NCBI RefSeq assembly: GCF_002723455.1
Contig: NZ_PDUS01000005.1
Coordinates: forward strand, 186,001-250,000
Reading direction: 5' to 3'
Origin: Pseudoalteromonas sp. 3D05
GTDB lineage: Bacteria > Pseudomonadota > Gammaproteobacteria > Enterobacterales > Alteromonadaceae
DNA length: 64,000 bases
In this document: positions 27,549 through 35,307 of the stretch, piece after piece
Position numbering within the stretch: the first letter of the stretch is position 1
How the letters are laid out: every line of letters begins with the position of its first letter
Position numbers and translations under genes: made by a program
The notes under the pieces: model-generated
What the model was told of the DNA's origin: nothing
Seen by the model: only the letters and a program-made list of their open reading frames with translations
The model's database searches: none

Positions 27549-28634
27549 TTAGACAGATTTAAGGTTGTTAATATAGTCTTGTTCTGGTGTCGCAATAGTT
27601 GTTTTATTGCGGCCACTGTGTTTACTTTTATAAAGTGCAGTATCTGCTTGGTGAAGCGTATCGTTGAGCGATACCAGCGGTCGCCACTCAATTAAACCAA
27701 AACTCATTGAAATGGATATTTCAGGATCGTCGGGGCAAGGCTTGAGGGTGTGTATATTCTGACGCAGTTGTTCTATGCGCTCAAATGCTGCAGATTCCTC
27801 GGTGTCGGTGAGAATGATCAAAAACTCTTCCCCGCCCCAGCGAACTATGATGTCTTTTTGGCTAAGATACTGAGTAATTGCATTGGCAACGCTCATTAAA
27901 ATCGTGTCGCCTTTATCATGGCCATAGGTATCATTTATGCGTTTAAAAAAGTCGATATCACCCATCACAATGCACATTTTTCTATCTGACTCGGTGCACC
28001 TTTGGCGAGTATCAATAATCAGTTTTCTAGCAAACCGACGGTTATATAATTTTGTTAAATGATCCCTGGCTGCCATTTCTGTAAGCTCTTTGCGCTGTGA
28101 AATACTTGTTTCACGAATTAAAACAAAGGCGTAAATCATAGGTAAACCGGCAATAATAATATTACTGATGTTTATTAATGGTATAAATTCAGCGTAGGGG
28201 TAATTGTATGTGACATCTTTAAAGAAAAAATATAACGCAGCAAATGCAAGTATTAGCGACACGCTATAGATAAAGGCTTTTTTCAACTTTAGCTGGTAAT
28301 CGATCAAAAACATTGACGAAATAGTCCATAAATAAAATTGAAAGCCGACCTCCAAGCCCAGCGTTGCACACACAAAAATAGAGTGTAAAACTACTTCAAT
28401 GCAAAAAACTCTAAGCGCTAAAGAATTTAAGCCCTGAGTAATTAAAAAAATACCTAGTGCCCATGCGAACACACTAAATATATTAACTGCCGCTAATGTT
28501 ATAGCGCCAATATGCGCGAACAAAAAAATAAGAAGGATATGAATAAGCAACGAAAAGTAAGATACTTTTTTTACGATTTGAAAAATTACTTTTTCAATAT
28601 CTTGAAAGTTCACCGTGGTATTTTTTGACGACAA
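27549..28634 (-). CDS. Membrane diguanylate cyclase (GGDEF domain)
   Basis: About 361 residues. The N-terminal half has about six hydrophobic helices with no recognised sensor name; the C-terminal GGDEF domain has DHLTKLYNRRFA, GDIDFFKRINDTYGHDKGD and active site RWGGEEFLIIL. The residues before the site read SQKD, so the RxxD product-inhibition site is absent. No in-frame ATG exists before the membrane region; a TTG at 28634 has GGAG five bases upstream and is my choice, though a TTG at 28688 or GTG at 28613 are alternatives. It makes cyclic di-GMP at the inner membrane, probably without product feedback. Confidence 0.85.
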   Translation of the reverse strand: MSSKNTTVNFQDIEKVIFQIVKKVSYFSLLIHILLIFLFAHIGAITLAAVNIFSVFAWALGIFLITQGLNSLALRVFCIEVVLHSIFVCATLGLEVGFQFYLWTISSMFLIDYQLKLKKAFIYSVSLILAFAALYFFFKDVTYNYPYAEFIPLINISNIIIAGLPMIYAFVLIRETSISQRKELTEMAARDHLTKLYNRRFARKLIIDTRQRCTESDRKMCIVMGDIDFFKRINDTYGHDKGDTILMSVANAITQYLSQKDIIVRWGGEEFLIILTDTEESAAFERIEQLRQNIHTLKPCPDDPEISISMSFGLIEWRPLVSLNDTLHQADTALYKSKHSGRNKTTIATPEQDYINNLKSV

Positions 28635-29011
28635 AATTACTCCAGTTAGAAAGTGAACTTTTAAAAAAGTATAGGAGAAAATAAGCAAATAGAAAGTTTA
28701 TGCGCAAGCCTTACCAGGCTCTTCTGAACTTCGGGTGTGAAATTTTCTTTTCCGTTGTGTTGTCGGATACTGATGAGGAGTACCCCAATGCTATAAAATT
28801 AACCTTAAAAATAGATGCATTTTAAGCAGGGTACATTGAAGGTAATATAGTTTAAAAATAGCTTTACATTAAATTGAAGTTAAGTGGGCCGTTGTATATT
28901 GAATAATTACGTTCAATTTAAAATAAAAATGGCCAATAATAAGTATGTGTTCACAGAGTTGTGTTTATTATTAGCTAATAATAGTTAATTTGAGTTCTCA
29001 CGGAGTAGTGT
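28635..29011. other. Divergent intergenic region
   Basis: 377 AT-rich bases between the divergent GGDEF gene and the GNAT-hydrolase gene. Two weak inverted repeats are visible, ATTGAA...TTCAAT near 28900 and AATAATA...TATTATT near 28935-28972. No small ORF, tRNA or clear riboswitch was found; I looked specifically for guanidine-II type ACGR hairpins because of the SMR gene downstream and saw none. Confidence 0.5.
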
Positions 29012-30544
29012 ATGTCGATTGAAAAAACCCATCTTGAAATTTGCAATTTAAGCAAAGATCAATACCCACAGATCAAGACGCTCATGGACCAAGCTTATCC
29101 CGATTTAGGTGGCGCATGGCCAAGCCATACAATTTTTAGGTTGATTGACCAGTTTCCAGAAGGTCAGCTGGGCATGGTGGATGATGGTGTGCTTGTTGGC
29201 ATTGCGCTAAGTGTTCAAGTGGATTACAGCCGTTTCTCAAACCCGCACACATACGAAGATATTGTTGATGGACATGATCGCGTTTTTAGCGACCCCGAAG
29301 GGGATGCGTTATATGGTTTAGATGTGGTGATTTCCTCATCACACAGAGGTATGCGGTTAGGTAGAAGACTTTATGATGCGCGTAAAGAGTTATGCAGGCA
29401 GTATAATTTACGTGCAATTTTAGCGGGTGGTCGCATTCCGCGCTATTACAATTACAGTAATGAGATGACTCCAACCCAGTATATTGAAAAGGTTGATCAA
29501 AAAGAGTTATACGACCCCATCTTAAGCTTTCAGTTATCGAATGACTTTCAAGTAAAGCGATTACTGAAGAAATATTTGCCTGAAGATCAAAACTCGGTTG
29601 GTTATGCCACACTACTTGAGTGGAATAACATTATGTTTGAGCCCACCGACACTGTTCTTGAATCAACCAAGTCGATTGTGCGAGTTGGTGCAGTGCAGTG
29701 GCAAATGCGCAGTGTTGCATCTGTTGAAGAAATGCTCACACAAGTAGAGTATTTTGTTGATACGGTGTCGGATTATAAAAGCGATTTTATCTTATTTCCG
29801 GAGTTTTTTAACGCACCGCTAATGGGCTTAACTGAGCAGCGTAACCAAACTGAAGCGATTCGCTATTTAGCTGAATATACAGAAACCTTCCGTGATGCGA
29901 TGTCGCGTATGGCGATTGAATATAATGCAAATATCATTACAGGTTCTATGCCTTTGGCAGAGGGCGACAAGATTTACAATGTTAGCTATCTCTGTCATCG
30001 CAGTGGTAAAATAGATGAGCAGCGCAAGATTCATATCACCCCGCATGAGCAAAATGATTGGGTGATTCAAGGCGGTGACAAAATTGCAGTATTTGAAACA
30101 GACGCAGGCCGTGTAGGCATTCAGATTTGTTATGATGTTGAATTTCCAGAACTATCACGTATTTTGGCACAACAAGACTTAGATATTTTATTTGTACCAT
30201 TTTGGACTGACACGAAGAACAGTTATTTACGGGTTCGTCACTGTGCACAGGCGCGTGCAATTGAAAATGAATGTTATGTGGTTATTGCAGGCTCAGTAGG
30301 TAACCTACCTGAAGTTGAGAGTTTGGATGTGCAATATTCGCAATCAGCGGTACTGACGCCATCTGATTTTTCATTCCCTCACGATGCAACACTTAATGAA
30401 GCTACGCCTAATACCGAAATGTTATTATTTAGTGATTTAGATATGGATAAACTAAAAATCCTCCACAGTGAGGGCACCGTGCGCAATTTAAAAGATCGTC
30501 GTGGTGATTTATATGACGTCATCTTAAAGAAGCGAGATAACTAA
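29012..30544 (+). CDS. Bifunctional GNAT acetyltransferase / carbon-nitrogen hydrolase
   Basis: 510 residues. The N-terminal GNAT domain (about 5-200) has VVISSSHRGMRLGRRLYDARKEL, the acetyl-CoA loop. The C-terminal nitrilase-superfamily domain (about 225-505) has the Glu of FPEFFNAP, the Lys of QRKIHITPHEQ and the Cys of IQICYDVEFPE, the Glu-Lys-Cys triad. This fusion is a known family whose substrate is not settled; amide or carbamoyl cleavage coupled to acetyl transfer is plausible. CGGAG precedes the ATG. The next gene starts on the base after its stop, so the SMR exporter is probably co-transcribed. Confidence 0.92.
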   Translation: MSIEKTHLEICNLSKDQYPQIKTLMDQAYPDLGGAWPSHTIFRLIDQFPEGQLGMVDDGVLVGIALSVQVDYSRFSNPHTYEDIVDGHDRVFSDPEGDALYGLDVVISSSHRGMRLGRRLYDARKELCRQYNLRAILAGGRIPRYYNYSNEMTPTQYIEKVDQKELYDPILSFQLSNDFQVKRLLKKYLPEDQNSVGYATLLEWNNIMFEPTDTVLESTKSIVRVGAVQWQMRSVASVEEMLTQVEYFVDTVSDYKSDFILFPEFFNAPLMGLTEQRNQTEAIRYLAEYTETFRDAMSRMAIEYNANIITGSMPLAEGDKIYNVSYLCHRSGKIDEQRKIHITPHEQNDWVIQGGDKIAVFETDAGRVGIQICYDVEFPELSRILAQQDLDILFVPFWTDTKNSYLRVRHCAQARAIENECYVVIAGSVGNLPEVESLDVQYSQSAVLTPSDFSFPHDATLNEATPNTEMLLFSDLDMDKLKILHSEGTVRNLKDRRGDLYDVILKKRDN

Positions 30545-30862
30545 ATGGCATGGGTGTACTTAATTATTGCCGGCTTACTTGAAATAGGCTGGCCTGTTGG
30601 ATTGAAAATGTCACAAGACGGTGAAAACCGCTGGTTAGGGATTGCCATTGCTGTTGCGTTTATGGTTGCCAGTGGTTTTATGCTATGGCTAGCACAGCGT
30701 GATATATCCATGGGGACGTCTTATGCAGTATGGACGGGCATAGGCGCTGCTGGTACGTTTTTAGTGGGAATTTTGTTTTATAACGATGCTGCCACATTTG
30801 GCCGGATTGCAGGTGTTTTGTTAATTATAAGCGGCGTTATTACTTTAAAAATTAGCCATTAA
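30545..30862 (+). CDS. SMR-family exporter, SugE/Gdx-like
   Basis: 105 residues, four hydrophobic helices, the usual SMR length. The essential Glu is in AGLLEIGWPVGLKMS; later come GTSYAVWTGIGAAGTFLVGI and SGVITLKIS. The W-x-VGLK motif and AVWTGIGA resemble the SugE/Gdx branch, which exports guanidinium, rather than the EmrE branch of polyaromatic cation pumps. It abuts the GNAT-hydrolase stop with no gap, implying translational coupling. The substrate cannot be proved from sequence. Confidence 0.85.
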   Translation: MAWVYLIIAGLLEIGWPVGLKMSQDGENRWLGIAIAVAFMVASGFMLWLAQRDISMGTSYAVWTGIGAAGTFLVGILFYNDAATFGRIAGVLLIISGVITLKISH

Positions 30863-30865
30863 TAC

Positions 30866-30899
30866 TGAATAAGCGGTTACTTTAGTAACCGCTTATTCA
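30866..30899. terminator. 15-bp perfect inverted repeat between convergent genes
   Basis: Bases 30866-30880 pair exactly with 30885-30899 around a TTTA loop. It overlaps the stop codon of the EamA gene on the minus strand. There is no long T run, but position and stem strength suggest a shared terminator. Confidence 0.7.
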
Positions 30900-31778
30900 T
30901 GCAGTAGGCAGCATGACGAGTATGGCTGCAATGGCAATTAACACAAGCCCTGCTGTATCTTGGCGTTTTAATGGTTGTTTTAGCCATAAAACAGATATTA
31001 GCATAGTAAAAAACACCTCCACTTGGCCTAGTGTTTTTACATAGGCAACATGTTGTAAGCTCATCGCACTGAACCACCCAATTGAACCTATGCAGCTGAA
31101 TAAGCTGACTAACGAAACCATTTTTTTGTAGTGCCACATTTGCTTAAGTGTGTAGGGTTCTTTAATTGCTAAATATATCAGCAAAATAATACTTTGCAGG
31201 CTGATAACAAACAACAGTACCCACGCTGCAGAGTGAGGAAATAAAAGGCCTGAGTTTAAACTTGCCTCGCGCACCCACAATGATGTTAAAGCGAAGCAGG
31301 TACCGCAGGCAAGCCCAAGCAAGGCTGTGCTGGCGTTAAACTGTTTTACTTTAGTGATACCGCTTAATAGCAAGACGGCGATTGATCCCAAAAATACACC
31401 CAGCCAACCAAATAAGCTTAATGCTGAACCAAAAAATAGCACGCCTAAAATAGCAGCAACTAAGGCCTCACTTTTAGCAAGCCCTGCGCCTACAGCGTAA
31501 TTGTTCATTTTAAACAACTTGACCATTAACCCAGTGGCAAGAATTTGCATCACACTGGCACCCACAATAAACCCCCAAAAAGGCATGTTAAAATTAGGCA
31601 TACTGGTAGGTTGATAGTGATAAAGCGAATACAGATAGACCGCAGCAATTGGGCTGGCAAGAATAAATCGTGCGAGCGTCACGCCGGCGACGCTCATATT
31701 GCTACTTAATTTGCTTTGTAACGCGTTACGCCATGCTTGCATGAAGGCGGCTAAAAAAGTGAAAAATATCCAAGTCAT
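30897..31778 (-). CDS. DMT/EamA-family transporter
   Basis: 293 residues with about ten hydrophobic helices in two repeats, typical of EamA drug/metabolite transporters. Features include ARFILASPIAAVYLY in the first half, VGAGLAKSEALVAAILGVLFFG closing it, and QVEVFFTMLISVLWLKQPLKRQDTAGLVLIAIAAILVM at the end. It is an inner-membrane exporter or importer of unknown substrate. No good ribosome site is seen before the ATG (the bases there form an anti-SD-like CCTCCC). Confidence 0.85.
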   Translation of the reverse strand: MTWIFFTFLAAFMQAWRNALQSKLSSNMSVAGVTLARFILASPIAAVYLYSLYHYQPTSMPNFNMPFWGFIVGASVMQILATGLMVKLFKMNNYAVGAGLAKSEALVAAILGVLFFGSALSLFGWLGVFLGSIAVLLLSGITKVKQFNASTALLGLACGTCFALTSLWVREASLNSGLLFPHSAAWVLLFVISLQSIILLIYLAIKEPYTLKQMWHYKKMVSLVSLFSCIGSIGWFSAMSLQHVAYVKTLGQVEVFFTMLISVLWLKQPLKRQDTAGLVLIAIAAILVMLPTA

Positions 31779-31860
31779 GAGTTAGGGAGGTTTATGAATT
31801 TAGATGATAAATTAACAGCCACAGCACGATAAAGCCAATCGACTTTAGTGATATACGTTA

Positions 31861-31973
31861 ACTGCGACAATATGCCACAGTTTAAAATGCCTCAATCTGA
31901 GCTATAGTGAGTGTGATGTTATTGTTAGCCGCAATGACTGGCATGGTATTATGTCAGCCATTGCGGCTTTTTT
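31861..31973 (+). ncRNA. Candidate small RNA or 5' attenuator ending in a strong terminator
   Basis: An 18-base stem (31927-31944 with 31951-31968; 16 Watson-Crick pairs, one wobble, one mismatch) with loop GGTATT is followed by TTTTT. It lies between two divergent genes, 72 bases before the MAPEG start and with no gene upstream on this strand. It therefore either ends a short RNA or attenuates the MAPEG transcript. A possible promoter is TTAACT, 17 bases, TTTAAA near 31858-31886. The RNA body includes CTCAATCTGAG, able to form a small hairpin. Confidence 0.5.
31927..31973 (+). terminator. Strong rho-independent terminator, orphan
   Basis: GC-rich stem starting AGCCGCAATG and closing CATTGCGGCT, then a T run. 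No annotated gene ends before it on the plus strand. Confidence 0.85.
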
Positions 31974-32045
31974 ATTTACTAAACCAAAGAGTTTAGCTGT
32001 GTTAAGTTTGAATTTGACTTATCGATAGATTAACTCGGAGTAAAT

Positions 32046-32429
32046 ATGACCACGCTACTAATTTGTGCGCTACTTGCAGTATTGATGCCTTATTTAGCAA
32101 AGGCCCCCGTTGCGTTTGCAATGAATAAGCTTGATGGCTATGACAATAAACATCCACGGGACCAACAAGCTAAATTAACAGGATTTGGTGCAAGAGCACT
32201 GGCTGCCCACCAAAACTGTTTTGAAGCTTTGGCTGTATTTGCTGTGGCTTTAGCCGTTGTGTTTGGCACAAGTAATGTTCATCAAATAACAGAGCTACTT
32301 GCCATAACGCACATTATTGCGCGTATTTTATATTGTGTTTTTTATTACTTAAACTTAGATGTGCTGCGCTCGTTAGTCTGGTTTGTAGGGCTAGGCAGTG
32401 CGGTGGCAATGATCGTGGTGAGTATTTAA
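32046..32429 (+). CDS. MAPEG family membrane protein
   Basis: 127 residues with four hydrophobic segments. DNKHPRDQQAKLTGFGARALAAHQNCFEALAVFAVAL is the conserved MAPEG motif region, and HIIARILYCVFYYLNLDVLRSLVW matches the third and fourth helices. MAPEG proteins are trimeric membrane enzymes, some with glutathione transferase or peroxidase activity; this bacterial subgroup is uncharacterised. CGGAG lies before the ATG. It may be controlled by the terminator structure upstream. Confidence 0.9.
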   Translation: MTTLLICALLAVLMPYLAKAPVAFAMNKLDGYDNKHPRDQQAKLTGFGARALAAHQNCFEALAVFAVALAVVFGTSNVHQITELLAITHIIARILYCVFYYLNLDVLRSLVWFVGLGSAVAMIVVSI

Positions 32430-32472
32430 TGTTCTTATTATAATGATAAGAAGCTATTAAATAGCTAAAACG

Positions 32473-32508
32473 CCAAAGCAAGCGGCTATTATAAGGCGCT
32501 TGCTTTGG
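32473..32508. terminator. 12-bp perfect inverted repeat between convergent genes
   Basis: CCAAAGCAAGCG (32473-32484) pairs with CGCTTGCTTTGG (32497-32508). It lies between the MAPEG gene and the M56 gene, is GC-rich and lacks a long T run. Probable shared terminator. Confidence 0.65.
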
Positions 32509-32527
32509 GGTCTTCTGGTACGAGTGC

Positions 32528-33739
32528 TTACTTAGAAGCGACTGTAATTTTTTCTACTAAATCTCTTGATTTGTAATTGTCATCGATTGCAAAGTCTAAT
32601 TGCACAAGTACGTTTTTGAAGCCTGAGTCAGACGGCTTGTATTCCCATTTTTTTAGCGCTCTCTTCGCTTCTTTATTAAATACGTTTTCAGGAGTCGCAC
32701 TGACAACAGATACATTTTGAGTTTTACCTGTTGGACTAATATCGTATTTCAATACCACTGAGCCACTAATACCTTGCTCTGCAGCTTGAGTTGGGTAAAG
32801 AGGTTCAATGCGCATAATTGGTGAAATTGAATGTTTTTCGTTTTTCGCTTCTGGCTGTTTCGCTGTTGCAAAACTGCTGAGCATGCCTGCGGCGAAAATT
32901 AGTATGGCACCTTTGGCAACCAATGAGCTGTTGCCTGTGTGTTTAATTTGCTTGAGTCGTTGTAGCATTGTATTTTTATCTCCATAGTGTGAATAAGCCA
33001 TTAAACTTGCACGTGTATTTGCGACGCAATTAATGAGGGCTTTGCTGTATAAAATTCGTTGTTGGGTACTTTTATTTTTAAGCACAGTTTCGTCGCATGA
33101 TAGTTCCTGTAGGCGTCTAAAGCTCATATACCCAAGCCATGCTAATGGGTTGAACCAAAAGGCGAGTGTAATGGTCAATTGCATCATATTTAGTAAATTG
33201 TCAGCGCGCTTTATATGGACTTGTTCGTGCTCGATGATCATGGCTAATGATGCACTATCTGTTTTGTGTATATATCCTGTAGGCAGCACAAGCTGAGTGT
33301 GTAAAAGGCCAATAACCATGGGAGTATCTATCGTATCGCTTTGTAAAATTTTAATATCTGAATAGGTGCCGACGAACTCACAACTCTCAAGGCGAGTGAG
33401 CCTGAGTTGTTTAATAAAACGCCTGTGAGACACCGCTGCAATGGCGGCTAAAAGACTAAAAACCACCGCATACATCAAGGCCCAACTAACACTAAAATCA
33501 GCAACTAAGGTTTGCTCGGAAGTGATTAGCATTTTACTAATAGCTGTACTTTGTAATGGTTTTAAATGCGCCGGTAAATTAGTTAGTACCAATGAGATAG
33601 GTATCAACAACCATAATTTATAAACAAAGTTGGCACTTAGCCATTTAAGTGAGTAGCGCTCTAGAATTAATAAGCTCACAACAAGTATGCTTATTAATAA
33701 TTGCTGTTCAATAAGCCAATTAAAGAGTGTTTCAAGCAT
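32528..33739 (-). CDS. M56 (BlaR1-type) metallopeptidase with TonB C-terminal domain
   Basis: About 403 residues from the ATG at 33739 (AAGGA six bases before). Four hydrophobic segments (about 8-28, 35-52, 82-105, 285-300) surround the zinc-protease motif HEQVH in ALAMIIEHEQVHIKRADNL, followed by the SCDETVL Glu region. After the last helix comes a TonB-like domain (about 310-395: RIEPLYPTQAAEQGISGSVVLKYD, ALKKWEYKPS). The M56 half is that of BlaR1/MecR1 sensors that cleave BlaI-type repressors. There is no penicillin-binding domain, so it would sense something other than beta-lactam through this route. It forms an operon with the blaI-type gene, whose stop lies ten bases upstream. Confidence 0.9.
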   Translation of the reverse strand: MLETLFNWLIEQQLLISILVVSLLILERYSLKWLSANFVYKLWLLIPISLVLTNLPAHLKPLQSTAISKMLITSEQTLVADFSVSWALMYAVVFSLLAAIAAVSHRRFIKQLRLTRLESCEFVGTYSDIKILQSDTIDTPMVIGLLHTQLVLPTGYIHKTDSASLAMIIEHEQVHIKRADNLLNMMQLTITLAFWFNPLAWLGYMSFRRLQELSCDETVLKNKSTQQRILYSKALINCVANTRASLMAYSHYGDKNTMLQRLKQIKHTGNSSLVAKGAILIFAAGMLSSFATAKQPEAKNEKHSISPIMRIEPLYPTQAAEQGISGSVVLKYDISPTGKTQNVSVVSATPENVFNKEAKRALKKWEYKPSDSGFKNVLVQLDFAIDDNYKSRDLVEKITVASK

Positions 33740-33748
33740 GTGCAATCC

Positions 33749-34123
33749 TTACTTTTGCTGTTTTTCCCAGTCATCAATTACTTTTTTTAGCTCATTAATA
33801 TCTTGTTGAGACAGCTGCTCAGACTTTGCAAAGCCACTAACTAAAGGTGCGATACGACCACTGAAAAAGCGCTCAATAAAATTTTGGCTTTCCTTTAGCG
33901 TATATTCAGCGCGCTCCATACAAGGCGTATAAATATACTGACGGCCCTCTTTTTCGAAACTTAGCGCGCCTTTTTTTACTAAACGACCTAGTAACGTTTT
34001 GATGGTTTTTTCGTGCCATTGTTTGTCGGCGCTCAAACGTTCAATAATTTGGCTTGCCGTCGCTGGGTAGCTTATCCACAATGCATCAAGCACTTCAAAT
34101 TCTGCCTTTGACAGTTCAATCAT
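33749..34123 (-). CDS. BlaI/MecI/CopY-family transcriptional repressor
   Basis: 124 residues, the family length. It shows a winged-helix N-terminus (LSKAEFEVLDALWISYPATASQIIERL, KTIKTLLGRLVKKGALSFEKEGRQYIYTP) and a C-terminal dimerisation helix (IERFFSGRIAPLVSGF). The scissile region for the partner protease would be in this latter part. The two TACAnnTGTA sites upstream are the expected operators for autorepression. No beta-lactamase gene is adjacent. Confidence 0.93.
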   Translation of the reverse strand: MIELSKAEFEVLDALWISYPATASQIIERLSADKQWHEKTIKTLLGRLVKKGALSFEKEGRQYIYTPCMERAEYTLKESQNFIERFFSGRIAPLVSGFAKSEQLSQQDINELKKVIDDWEKQQK

Positions 34124-34134
34124 GTTATATAGCC

Positions 34135-34144
34135 TACAAATGTA
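34135..34144. promoter_or_regulatory. BlaI-type operator 1 (TACAAATGTA)
   Basis: TACA-AA-TGTA, the half-site pattern known for BlaI/MecI repressors. It lies 11 bases upstream of the repressor start, where binding would block transcription of the repressor-M56 operon. Its centre is 26 bases from that of operator 2. Confidence 0.65.
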
Positions 34145-34157
34145 ATCTCTAGTTTTA

Positions 34158-34173
34158 GATTACACCTGTAATC
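34158..34173. promoter_or_regulatory. BlaI-type operator 2 (GATTACACCTGTAATC)
   Basis: Perfect 7-base arms GATTACA / TGTAATC around CC, containing the TACAnnTGTA core. On the minus strand it lies between a possible -35 TTGCAA and a -10-like TAATCT, so it would cover the promoter. Together with operator 1 it suggests paired-dimer binding. Confidence 0.65.
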
Positions 34174-34184
34174 ATATTTTGCAA

Positions 34185-34877
34185 CTAATTTTTTAATATG
34201 TCGGATTTTTGAATTTCAAGGTAGCTATTTTCACTGAGATTAAGTGAAGCCAAGTTGAGGCTGCTAATTTGTTCGCGGTATAAATCAATCACGCGATAGC
34301 CGCAATAATGCGCCATTTTGCGAATCTGCCTATTGAGCCCTTGCTTTAGAATAATACTGAATTGGCACGGCGCTATTTGTTCAACGGTACATGGTAAGGT
34401 GATGTGCTTATCGACAGGGACGCCGTGTGCCATTTTATAGCAAAAGTTTTCATCAAGCGGTTTATCTACCGTGACTATGTAGCGTTTTGGCTGGTGGAAA
34501 TCGGGGTGAATTAATTGGTTACAAAACTCTCCGTCGTTGGTCAAAATAAGGAGTCCGCGGGAGTCTTTATCAAGGCGACCAATCGGGTAAACACGCGTTG
34601 CTGGTGGCAAGTGGTGGATTAAGCTGCTGGGGTCGGTTTGGTTTAGTTTGCAGTCAATACCGACTGGTTTGTGGTAAGCGTAATAAACCCGTTGAGCTTT
34701 TCCTTGCACGCGAACGCCATTTACCGTCACATGGTCGTTGTCATCAACGTGGTCAATGTGGTTTGCAGCACGGTGATTAACAATAACAACACCCTCGTCA
34801 ATCAAGCGAGAGGCTTGTTTTCGTGAGCACACACCCGCATGGGCGATGTACTTTGCTAAGCGGATTTTATCAGCCAT
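34185..34877 (-). CDS. rRNA pseudouridine synthase, RluF-like (RsuA/RluB/E/F family)
   Basis: 230 residues. N-terminal S4 RNA-binding domain (RLAKYIAHAGVCSRKQASRLIDEGVVIVN), then the catalytic domain with YPIGRLDKDSRGLLILTNDGEF carrying the catalytic Asp in GRLDKDS, and LKQGLNRQIRKMAHYCGYRVIDL. The HKPVGIDCKL and VTVDKPL motifs are closest to E. coli RluF (23S rRNA U2604), but assignment within the family is by recollection only. The E. coli protein is longer by a C-terminal tail. Confidence 0.88.
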   Translation of the reverse strand: MADKIRLAKYIAHAGVCSRKQASRLIDEGVVIVNHRAANHIDHVDDNDHVTVNGVRVQGKAQRVYYAYHKPVGIDCKLNQTDPSSLIHHLPPATRVYPIGRLDKDSRGLLILTNDGEFCNQLIHPDFHQPKRYIVTVDKPLDENFCYKMAHGVPVDKHITLPCTVEQIAPCQFSIILKQGLNRQIRKMAHYCGYRVIDLYREQISSLNLASLNLSENSYLEIQKSDILKN

Positions 34878-34961
34878 TCATTCTATCTATGGTTTTGATT
34901 GATCCAGAGTATATCAAAGCTGCGTACGAATACTTAATACACTCTATAAAAGGTCAGAACA

Positions 34962-35267
34962 ATGGCGATTAAATTATCTGAATTGAGTAAACATCAGCCA
35001 CTTCAAAAAGTCATCGTGCATTCATTAGAAATGGCGCTCTATCAGGTGTCTGTGATGATTAACAATGTAGAATATTATGTGACAGACGACAGTGGTGAGT
35101 TTGTTCGGGGCCTTAGCCCTTTGCATATTCAAAAACGTCTGGATCACCTGAGCTACGCACAAATGGTTCTGCGCCATACCAGTGCTTATGATGAAATGTG
35201 TGGTCAGCCAGAAAAGCTTTCAAGCAATATGCTTGAAGTCCCTTACGGAAAAAACCATTTATATTAG
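34962..35267 (+). CDS. DUF6482-like small protein
   Basis: 101 residues, no signal peptide or membrane segment. Central VHSLEMALYQVSVMINNVEYYVTDDSGEFVRG followed by IQKRLDHL resembles DUF6482 proteins of marine gammaproteobacteria. No function is known. AAAGG lies before the ATG. It stands alone between the pseudouridine synthase (divergent) and the broken GNAT gene. Confidence 0.65.
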   Translation: MAIKLSELSKHQPLQKVIVHSLEMALYQVSVMINNVEYYVTDDSGEFVRGLSPLHIQKRLDHLSYAQMVLRHTSAYDEMCGQPEKLSSNMLEVPYGKNHLY

Positions 35268-35307
35268 TTTTCGTATATACTGAGTTATCCTAATCTATGG
35301 TGTGATT

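Noticed and set aside
28689..29011. Guanidine riboswitch upstream of the GNAT-hydrolase/Gdx pair
   Set aside because: Searched for because of the exporter; no paired ACGR-loop hairpins or ykkC-like core were visible.
31794..31832. 12-codon reading frame with GGGAGG before ATG, possible leader peptide
   Set aside because: The ribosome site is only three bases from the ATG and the peptide has no run of regulatory codons.
32528..34123. Beta-lactam resistance module
   Set aside because: There is no penicillin-binding domain in the sensor and no beta-lactamase gene beside it.
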